DNA of 14,150 nucleotides from the NCBI GenBank assembly GCA_964604135.1, contig CAZRXU010000069.1, forward strand, positions 1 through 14,150. The letters are read 5' to 3'. Source of the DNA: Sabulitectum sp964604135. Its GTDB lineage: Bacteria; Fermentibacterota; Fermentibacteria; Fermentibacterales; JCC-6. The first letter of the stretch is position 1, and each line of letters begins with the position of its first letter. The notes under the pieces are model-generated. The model worked only from the letters and a program-made list of their open reading frames with translations, was not told where the DNA came from and made no database searches. Position numbers and translations under genes: made by a program. Positions 6,286-12,363 of this stretch are shown piece after piece.

Positions 6286-7749
6286 TTAAAACTCCCAGTC
6301 AAGCTGCAATCCTGCAGTCGTTCTGGATGACCCCTGTGTTTCACTGCTGCCGCTGCCGATAAGGTCGGCACCCTGCATGTTGAACCACCCGGCTTTTACC
6401 CGAAGTGTGGCTGCATTGGAAATATGTGCAGAAACCTGTGTTTGAAGAAGTACCGAAGAATTGTACAGAGCTTTCGAGCCGAATTCTCCGGGAAAAGAAA
6501 GAGAATACGCATACACCCTGCTGTTCCAGCCGTCTGTGCTGCCAGCTGCTGCCGAAACCGTAACTTCGAGACAGGGTACCGGACTGTGTTTCAAACGCAC
6601 TTCAACACCTGCCCCGTTTTCATCCGGATTGCTTTTGCTCCGGTAGAATGCCGCAGGAACCTTAAAGCTCAGTGTAAGGTCGGCATAGGGGCTCCATGAG
6701 GCAGTTACCTGGGCTCTGATGGTGTTTTCCTGTTCCGTAGTTGTTAACTTCAGCCGTTGCGAGAGGCTTGTTCTGCTTTGAATTCTCTCTGTAAACTGAA
6801 ACCCGGCCTTAAAGGTATCTTCCTCTTGTTTGTCAAGAACCAGCGCACCGGCATCCAGGGTTACACCCTGTGCCACATGCCATTTTAATCCGTACCCAGC
6901 ACCGATGAGGTGGCTTGTTCCAAACTCGCCTGCACTTCGTGCCCATCTGCCGGTGCTCCTGCTTACTGTAAGCGCATGGCGGATGCCGGACTGAAGCCTG
7001 CCAGCGGAAACCACAAAATTCAGTGTGGAATCGAAATCGGCAGCTACTTCCCCGGTAAATGAAGTGTTGCGCGTTTCAAGCAAAAAGTCGGCTGCAGCTC
7101 TGGAACAAGTATCTGCTGTGGAACCACCTGACTGTCTTACGAAGGCAAACGAAATACCCACAGAACCCCAACCCACCCGTGCTGCAGCCAGCTTCTGATC
7201 AACAATACCTTCGTTCTCTGCTTCGCTGACAGTGCGGTGAAGACCTGATGCCCCCGGGTCTGTTCTAGATACCCCGGCAACACCGGACAGAGTTATACCG
7301 CTAAAGCAGTACTGTGCCGCCACTCCGGTAAGCGGGCGTGCATCGCTTGCACCGGGGCTTTCAGCAGGCTGCAAACGCAACCTCCATGCAGGTGTTTTGG
7401 AAAGTTCAAGAGGGTCAACCCCCGACCATGGCCCCGGATGACTGAGCAACAGCCCATGGGCAAACTGCACCTGCAACCACCCGGCAACCGCTGTAAGCAG
7501 CTGTGGACTGGAATAGCCCACACCGGCAGTAACCAGGTCTGCCCACTGTTCTCCCTGGTCTTTCTCTGTAAGGAAAACAGCAGACCACATTCCCCTGCGA
7601 AACCTCAACCGCTGGTAGGAAACAAGTGAACTGCCCTGCCACTTGTTCTGTGTTATTCCCGCAGGCTCGGGCCATGCATTCTCTGCCCTGGCTCTGAAGT
7701 CGCCAAAACCACTGACGGCAAATACAAATGCTGTAATTATTGCAATCAT
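6286..7749 (-). CDS. Large outer-membrane beta-barrel protein, coupled to the HhH-barrel gene
   Basis: A 487-residue protein with an N-terminal signal peptide (MIAIITAFVFAVSG..., cleavage probable near residue 22). What follows is dominated by alternating hydrophobic/polar strands separated by polar turns, and it ends in LQLDWEF-stop. A C-terminal Phe after alternating aromatic and hydrophobic residues is the classic BAM recognition signal of outer-membrane barrels. The size would allow about 18-22 strands (inference). No pore or enzyme motif is recognised. The ATG overlaps the stop of the upstream gene (ATGA at 7749-7746) and has no good Shine-Dalgarno of its own, so translation is probably coupled. 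In several Bacteroidetes and related groups a helix-hairpin-helix domain and a barrel of this sort occur in one polypeptide. Here they are two adjacent genes, which suggests the two products work together. Confidence 0.85.
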   Translation of the reverse strand: MIAIITAFVFAVSGFGDFRARAENAWPEPAGITQNKWQGSSLVSYQRLRFRRGMWSAVFLTEKDQGEQWADLVTAGVGYSSPQLLTAVAGWLQVQFAHGLLLSHPGPWSGVDPLELSKTPAWRLRLQPAESPGASDARPLTGVAAQYCFSGITLSGVAGVSRTDPGASGLHRTVSEAENEGIVDQKLAAARVGWGSVGISFAFVRQSGGSTADTCSRAAADFLLETRNTSFTGEVAADFDSTLNFVVSAGRLQSGIRHALTVSRSTGRWARSAGEFGTSHLIGAGYGLKWHVAQGVTLDAGALVLDKQEEDTFKAGFQFTERIQSRTSLSQRLKLTTTEQENTIRAQVTASWSPYADLTLSFKVPAAFYRSKSNPDENGAGVEVRLKHSPVPCLEVTVSAAAGSTDGWNSRVYAYSLSFPGEFGSKALYNSSVLLQTQVSAHISNAATLRVKAGWFNMQGADLIGSGSSETQGSSRTTAGLQLDWEF

Positions 7750-8786
7750 TGTACTGTAAGATAAGACCTGAGGTTTTCAAAGGTAGTAGCACCTATTCCC
7801 GGAATATCCACGATTTGGTCTATAGATTGAAGAGGCCCATAGGTTTCTATGTAGTGGCGTATTGTTGAAGCGCGGGAAGGCCCGATACCAGGCACTGTAA
7901 CAAGCTGCTGCTCTGTGGCAGTGTTAATGTTTACCGGAAACACAGGGGCTTCTTCATGTGTCTGCGTTTCCCCGAAAGCAACAGGTCGCGGATCGAATGC
8001 ACCGGAGCCGCAGGTGGCCGAAACAAGGTGACTGCCTGGAAGGTCGGGATGGGTTGCGTAGCCGTACTGCATGGAAACAGACGAAACTGCAACGCTGAAC
8101 CCCATGTTCATGCGTACAGGGTTGGTGAGCAGAGAAAAAAACAGGGAAACCCCTGGATAGGGTTCCACCGATGTTACTGCCGAAAACTCGCTACCGGTGT
8201 ACTGATACACGGAAGCGCCGGCAGAAACTGTTACACCTGTTACTGGACATACGCCTATTGCCGCAGAAACGGTTCCGGGAACGGCCCCCATACCGGTACT
8301 GGTGAGTGATGAACTGTAGAACCCCCGGGCAGCACCGGAAAGAAACATCCCCCTGAGAGGCCTTGCAATAATACCAGCATCGGCTGATACGGCAGAACCA
8401 CTTCCAAAACCCTCTATCTGCAGGCGGTGACCTGAGACAGAAACACCTGCAACTATTCCGGCAATCAGGGGTTTTGCCACGGCTGCAGTTGTTGTAAATT
8501 CGCTGTAGCCGTTTCTGCCGGAATAGTTGAAAACCCCGGCAACTGCGAATCGGTTTGTGGTGAAGCCTGCTGCAGCTGCTGTTCTATCAAGTTCTTTGAA
8601 ACCGAAAGGTCTTGATGCTGAAACAGAAACCGAAGCGCCAGAGAGAAGCCCTGCTGAAGCTGGATTCACCGAAATCGCCAGGTGTGTGCGGGGAAACAGA
8701 GCAGCAGCTACACCTCCGGAAAGCCAGGGAGAGTCGCTTTGAAGCTCAAAAGCCCCCACAACAAGAGCAACTATCAGAGTGCCCAC
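7746..8786 (-). CDS. PorV/NPAS-type outer-membrane barrel fused to a C-terminal ComEA-like helix-hairpin-helix domain
   Basis: A 346-residue protein with a GTG start. It has a short signal peptide (residues 1 to about 18) and then a beta-barrel region. Family features of the PorV/UPF0164-like barrels are AISVNPASAG at about 37-46, KPLIAGIVAGVSVSGHRL...GFGSGSAVSADAGI in the middle, and the YGYATHPDLPGSH strand near 260. A linker of about 20 residues leads to residues 285-346, a textbook ComEA-type tandem helix-hairpin-helix: VNINTATEQQL, PGIG at 299-302, GPLQSIDQIVDIPGIG (second PGIG 329-332), and LRSYLTV. ComEA domains bind double-stranded DNA in the periplasm during transformation. Fused to a barrel, this one should face the periplasm. 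A G-rich site (AGGGGGG) lies a few bases before the GTG; no alternative in-frame start is close by. It is the first gene of the minus-strand operon. Confidence 0.88.
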   Translation of the reverse strand: MGTLIVALVVGAFELQSDSPWLSGGVAAALFPRTHLAISVNPASAGLLSGASVSVSASRPFGFKELDRTAAAAGFTTNRFAVAGVFNYSGRNGYSEFTTTAAVAKPLIAGIVAGVSVSGHRLQIEGFGSGSAVSADAGIIARPLRGMFLSGAARGFYSSSLTSTGMGAVPGTVSAAIGVCPVTGVTVSAGASVYQYTGSEFSAVTSVEPYPGVSLFFSLLTNPVRMNMGFSVAVSSVSMQYGYATHPDLPGSHLVSATCGSGAFDPRPVAFGETQTHEEAPVFPVNINTATEQQLVTVPGIGPSRASTIRHYIETYGPLQSIDQIVDIPGIGATTFENLRSYLTVQ

Positions 8787-8921
8787 TTTCCCCCCTGTCG
8801 TTGATTGTACATTCAGTTACCTTCACGCTTGGAACAAATACAACAGGGAATTGACTAAAGAGGTATTAGTGTACATGATAGTTGAAAGGTTCCGGGTTTT
8901 TCTGCGGCGAAAAGGAGTGCA
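8787..8921. promoter_or_regulatory. Divergent intergenic region between the HhH-barrel operon and the YjbH-like gene
   Basis: These 135 bases must carry promoters for both directions. Plus strand: TTGACT (8851-8856), a 17-base spacer, CATGAT (8874-8879), then AAAAGGAG before the ATG at 8922. Minus strand: TACAAT (complement of 8804-8809) is a fair -10, but no good -35 is found at the right distance. No clear operator dyad is seen. Confidence 0.4.
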
Positions 8922-9845
8922 ATGCGTTTCCATCTGGTAATAGCGGTTCTTGTTGTGCTGCCGTTTGTTGCGGTTGCTGGCAGTTTGCCTTTTTCCCGTT
9001 TTGGTATGATTGATACCCCGTCATCAGCGCTGCTTAACCACACTGAAGTTGCTTTTGGGGCTAGCGGTACCGTCTACTCTATTGAAGATTCATCCGGCAC
9101 TTCCGACATGAATGTTACCCCTGCCGGCTACATTGAGATCGGGCTTTTCGGAAGGGCTCAGATAGGTGGAACCTACCTTGGTGCAGGCGGTTTTTCCGGA
9201 ACCGTAAGGGGGCTGATTCTTAGTCAAACTATGACCAGGCCAGGTATTTCGATAGGTGTTGAAAACCTTACAGGAGAGAAAGACTACGACTTTTACAGAA
9301 ACACTGAAGACAGCCTCTACCACTACCCGAATTCGCAGAATTTCAGCGTCTATGGGCTCATCAGCAAAGACTTCAGCTACTATGTTTCCTTCCCGGTATG
9401 CTTGAACATTGGTTATGGAACCGGAAGGTTTGTTCAGTCTTCAGAGGCAGTAGACGGTTTTGAGAACCCCATTCCCGGTCTTTTTGGAAGCATTCTTATC
9501 CACCCCAGTATCGCAAGTGATGTTTTAGTGGAGTGGGACGGGCGCGACCTTAATGCAGGGGCTGTTTTCAGAGTTAACAGGAACTTCACTGTGCGTGCGG
9601 CAGTTGCCGAGCTCGAACATATTTTTACGACACAGGATTCAACGGCAAATGCTCAGGATGTTATGCAGCACACCAAGTTCACAGTAGGTCTTCAATTTAA
9701 CTTCGGGCCTTTCCTTAACCGCACTGAACTGGATCCCTACCAAAGACTACGGTACACCGACGACGACGAGGCTCTTGAGATGTTAAAAGAGTACAGAGTC
9801 AGAGCCCGTGAAGAGATTCAGGAAATGGAATCTACAATACACTGA
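8922..9845 (+). CDS. Outer-membrane beta-barrel protein, YjbH-like
   Basis: A 307-residue protein with a clear signal peptide (MRFHLVIAVLVVLPFVAVAG, cleavage near residue 20). The mature part opens with SRFGMIDTPSSALLNHTEVAFG, like the 'GLIDTPTA...G' opening of YjbH-type outer-membrane proteins linked to exopolysaccharide secretion. It continues with barrel strands such as GYIEIGLFGRAQIGGTYLG, ISIGVENLTGEKDY, LNIGYGTGRF, and VGLQFNFGPF near 263-272. The last 35 residues are charged and helical (DDDEALEMLKEYRVRAREE), outside the barrel. The ATG has AAAAGGAG at good spacing. It lies divergent from the HhH-barrel operon and 92 bp before the DHH gene. A role in polysaccharide export would fit the nucleotide-sugar epimerase two genes downstream, but the family match is by eye only. 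Confidence 0.8.
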   Translation: MRFHLVIAVLVVLPFVAVAGSLPFSRFGMIDTPSSALLNHTEVAFGASGTVYSIEDSSGTSDMNVTPAGYIEIGLFGRAQIGGTYLGAGGFSGTVRGLILSQTMTRPGISIGVENLTGEKDYDFYRNTEDSLYHYPNSQNFSVYGLISKDFSYYVSFPVCLNIGYGTGRFVQSSEAVDGFENPIPGLFGSILIHPSIASDVLVEWDGRDLNAGAVFRVNRNFTVRAAVAELEHIFTTQDSTANAQDVMQHTKFTVGLQFNFGPFLNRTELDPYQRLRYTDDDEALEMLKEYRVRAREEIQEMESTIH

Positions 9846-9937
9846 CCATTTCCGTTGACAGAGACACACAAGTCTGCAATCTTACACGGTCAGAGAGAAT
9901 ACCGGAAAAACAGAATTACAACGCGGAAAGCGATATA

Positions 9938-11413
9938 ATGGCACGCCTGGGAACCTTCGACTGCGAACGAATTATGAAAAGAACCAGGTTGAGTCCCCTG
10001 GCTAAAGAAGTTCTTAAAAAAAGATTCCCCCATGCGAAAGATCCTGTAAACCAGTGGCTGCCTTCGAAGCCCAACTGGTCAAAACTGCTTCCCGACCTCG
10101 ATATTCTTGAGGGAGAACTTAAATCTTTGAAAAAACGCGGTGGGAAGATCGTTCTTTACGGCCACGACGATATGGACGGTGTAACAGGAATATTCATAGG
10201 TCTCAGGATTCTCAGGAACGAAGGCTTCCATGTTGTTCCGATTATTCCCAGAAGAGATATTGAAACCTACGGCATAAGACCGGGCAGGCTGAAGGGCGTA
10301 CTGCTGCCAGGCGATCTTCTGCTTACTGTAGACTATGGCTGCAGTGCTGTGGAAGGTGTTACATGGGCACGGGAGCACGGCGCAAGAATAGTTATTACCG
10401 ACCACCACACCCTTAACGATCCCCTTCCCCCTGCGCACGGCATGGTAGATCCCCAGATCACCGGAGGGGCAGCAGCAGACCTGGCCGGGTGCGGCGTTCT
10501 GTATGCCGCTCTGTCGCAGATATACCCCAGGTGGAACAACGATGCCCAGCTGCTTGCAGCAGTGGCCCTGGGCACAGTAAGTGACAGGGTACCCTTCACA
10601 GAATGGAACAGATACCTGCTTCACTGTTTCTCCCTTATCGACACTTCGAATCTCACAGAGGGGTTGAAGCTGCTTCTTGAAAAGTGGCCCTGCCGCAAAA
10701 GGGCATGGACAGGTGCCATGATTCGGCAACAGATAACCAGTACAATTGGAAAAGGCGACAGCTCAGGCATATCTTCCATGATCGATTTTATGTCCAGTTA
10801 CGATCCCCTCTGGTGTAAAGACCTTTGGGAAACCATGAAAAGGAACAGCGAGGAGCGGGGGCATCTGCTCAGCGAAGTGGTAACAAACGCCATAAAGCAC
10901 AAGGACTCGGAAGCGGACGCTCTTGGCATGATTCTGGTTTATCTTGAAGACGTACCGGGAGGTATGGGGGGAACCCTGGCAAGCAGGCTGTGCAAGATAT
11001 ACCGCAGGGGAACCATAATTGTTACCCGCAGGGAAGATGGTAAGCTTATAGGCGACACCAGATCCATAGGAGACTGGAACATGGCTGGCTTCCTGGTGAG
11101 CATGCGAGACATATTCTCCAGCGCAGGCGGCCACTACCGGGCGGCAGGTTTCGCCTACAAAGGCACCAGCTGGCCGGAGCTTCGGGAACACCTGATAACC
11201 CACATGACAGAGTACCCCACAAACCCGGTACCCGAACCCCATGTTGATCTTTTTCTAGACACCCTGCCGGAACCGGGCCAGTTTACCAGCCTCGCCCCGT
11301 TCGGCCCTGGTTTTCTGCCTGTGGCAGTGAAGGTAGGCTCTATGCGGTACCTGCTTCACCTCAACAACAAAGGGCAGGCAAACTGGTGCATAACAGAAGA
11401 CAGTGGAGAATAA
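9938..11413 (+). CDS. RecJ-like DHH/DHHA1 phosphoesterase
   Basis: A 491-residue cytoplasmic protein with the DHH phosphoesterase motifs in order: motif I GHDDMDGVTG (HDDMD at residues 76-80), motif II VDYGCS (131-136), motif III TDHHT (DHH at 155-157), and motif IV GTVSDRVP (212-219). The DHHA1 domain ends with GGHYRAAGF (397-405), which binds substrate phosphate or nucleic acid. The closest functional type is RecJ, the 5'-3' single-strand exonuclease that uses Mn or Mg. The segment after DHHA1 is short, including LAPFGPG near 455, so the OB-fold is probably reduced; RecJ proper is usually about 570 residues. It may be a RecJ-like paralogue rather than RecJ itself. The start has only a weak Shine-Dalgarno (GGAAAG). 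The stop codon lies just 1 bp before the probable TTG start of the epimerase gene, so the two are co-transcribed and probably coupled. Confidence 0.92.
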   Translation: MARLGTFDCERIMKRTRLSPLAKEVLKKRFPHAKDPVNQWLPSKPNWSKLLPDLDILEGELKSLKKRGGKIVLYGHDDMDGVTGIFIGLRILRNEGFHVVPIIPRRDIETYGIRPGRLKGVLLPGDLLLTVDYGCSAVEGVTWAREHGARIVITDHHTLNDPLPPAHGMVDPQITGGAAADLAGCGVLYAALSQIYPRWNNDAQLLAAVALGTVSDRVPFTEWNRYLLHCFSLIDTSNLTEGLKLLLEKWPCRKRAWTGAMIRQQITSTIGKGDSSGISSMIDFMSSYDPLWCKDLWETMKRNSEERGHLLSEVVTNAIKHKDSEADALGMILVYLEDVPGGMGGTLASRLCKIYRRGTIIVTRREDGKLIGDTRSIGDWNMAGFLVSMRDIFSSAGGHYRAAGFAYKGTSWPELREHLITHMTEYPTNPVPEPHVDLFLDTLPEPGQFTSLAPFGPGFLPVAVKVGSMRYLLHLNNKGQANWCITEDSGE

Positions 11414-11414
11414 A

Positions 11415-12362
11415 TTGAAAAGCTATATTGTAACAGGCTGTGCCGGTTTCATAGGCAGCACACTTACCGACAGGCTTCTTTCAGAAGGTGCTTCGGTTAC
11501 AGGCATCGATGTTTTTCGCGACTACTACAACACAGACATAAAGAGACGCAACCTGGCACTCGCTCTGGAAAACCCCCTGTTTACACTGATAGAGAAAGAC
11601 CTTTCAAAAGACATTTCTTTTTTGAATAGAATTACTGAAAAAACCGATGAGCTAGTTATCTACCATCTTGCCGCCCAGGCAGGTGTAAGAAAATCGTGGG
11701 GCAGCGACTTCAGGGTATACACCCGTGACAACATAGATGCCACGCAGAACCTGCTTGAATGGGCACATTCCAGAGGTGGAATAAAGAACTTTGTATACGC
11801 TTCTTCTTCATCAATCTACGGTATTCCTTCAACACTTCCCATGACCGAAGAGATAACAGTTCCTGTTCCCCACTCCCCCTACGGTGTTACCAAACTGGCT
11901 GCAGAAAACCTTGTAAGACTGTACACAGCCAACAGAGGCCTGCCCTCAGCCAGCCTTCGGTTCTTCACAGTATACGGCCCCCGTCAGCGGCCAGACATGG
12001 CTTTCAACCGATTCATACAGGCTGCCTTTCAGGGCAAACCAATAGGTGTTTTCGGCACTGGAAAGCAAACCCGTGATTTTACCTTTGTTAACGATATAGT
12101 TCAGGGTCTAAGGCTTGCAGAGAACTCTACAGGCGGCCTTGCAATGAACCTCGGAGGAGGGAACCGGGTTACACTGCTTCAGGCAATTGAAACACTGGGT
12201 AAAGTAATGGGCAGAGAGATCAGAATAGACTTCTCTGAGGGCAAACTCGGTGATGTCCCGGATACCTGGGCCTCTGCTGAACTTGCTCTGAAAGAGCTTG
12301 GCTGGAAGCCTTCAGTTTCCCTGGAAGAGGGTCTGCTTCAGGAAGTTAACTGGCTGGCCTGA
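11415..12362 (+). CDS. Nucleotide-sugar 4-epimerase (extended SDR, UDP-glucuronate epimerase-like), probable TTG start
   Basis: A 315-residue extended short-chain dehydrogenase/reductase. The Rossmann motif TGCAGFIG lies at residues 7-14. The catalytic YGVTK is present (Tyr156, Lys160), with an upstream SSSSIYG carrying the catalytic Ser/Thr position. The segments IDVFRDYYNTDIKRRNL, AAQAGVRKSW and VYGPRQRPDMA are typical of UDP-glucuronate or UDP-glucose 4-epimerases used for capsule and lipopolysaccharide sugars; the exact substrate cannot be assigned. I prefer TTG at 11415 because GGAG (11405-11408) lies 6 bases before it and the Rossmann strand then begins at once (MKSYIVTG). A GTG at 11403 would add four residues, overlap the DHH stop, and lack a good site. 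The last codon stops 1 bp from the stop of the convergent gene, leaving no room for a separate terminator. Confidence 0.92.
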   Translation: MKSYIVTGCAGFIGSTLTDRLLSEGASVTGIDVFRDYYNTDIKRRNLALALENPLFTLIEKDLSKDISFLNRITEKTDELVIYHLAAQAGVRKSWGSDFRVYTRDNIDATQNLLEWAHSRGGIKNFVYASSSSIYGIPSTLPMTEEITVPVPHSPYGVTKLAAENLVRLYTANRGLPSASLRFFTVYGPRQRPDMAFNRFIQAAFQGKPIGVFGTGKQTRDFTFVNDIVQGLRLAENSTGGLAMNLGGGNRVTLLQAIETLGKVMGREIRIDFSEGKLGDVPDTWASAELALKELGWKPSVSLEEGLLQEVNWLA

Positions 12363-12363
12363 C

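Noticed and set aside
5727..6362. Plus-strand frame of 211 residues opposite comEB
   Set aside because: Antisense shadow; comEB has complete zinc-site motifs on the minus strand.
6276..6371. Longer comEB start at 6371
   Set aside because: It would overlap the end of the barrel gene, lacks a ribosome site, and adds residues not seen in the family; the ATG at 6273-6275 has AAAGGAG.
9855..9886. Promoter with TTGACA at 9855-9860 before the DHH gene
   Set aside because: The -35 is perfect but no acceptable -10 lies at 16-18 bp, so I did not list it as a promoter.
10079..10729. Minus-strand frame of 216 residues opposite the DHH gene
   Set aside because: Antisense shadow; the DHH motifs are on the plus strand.
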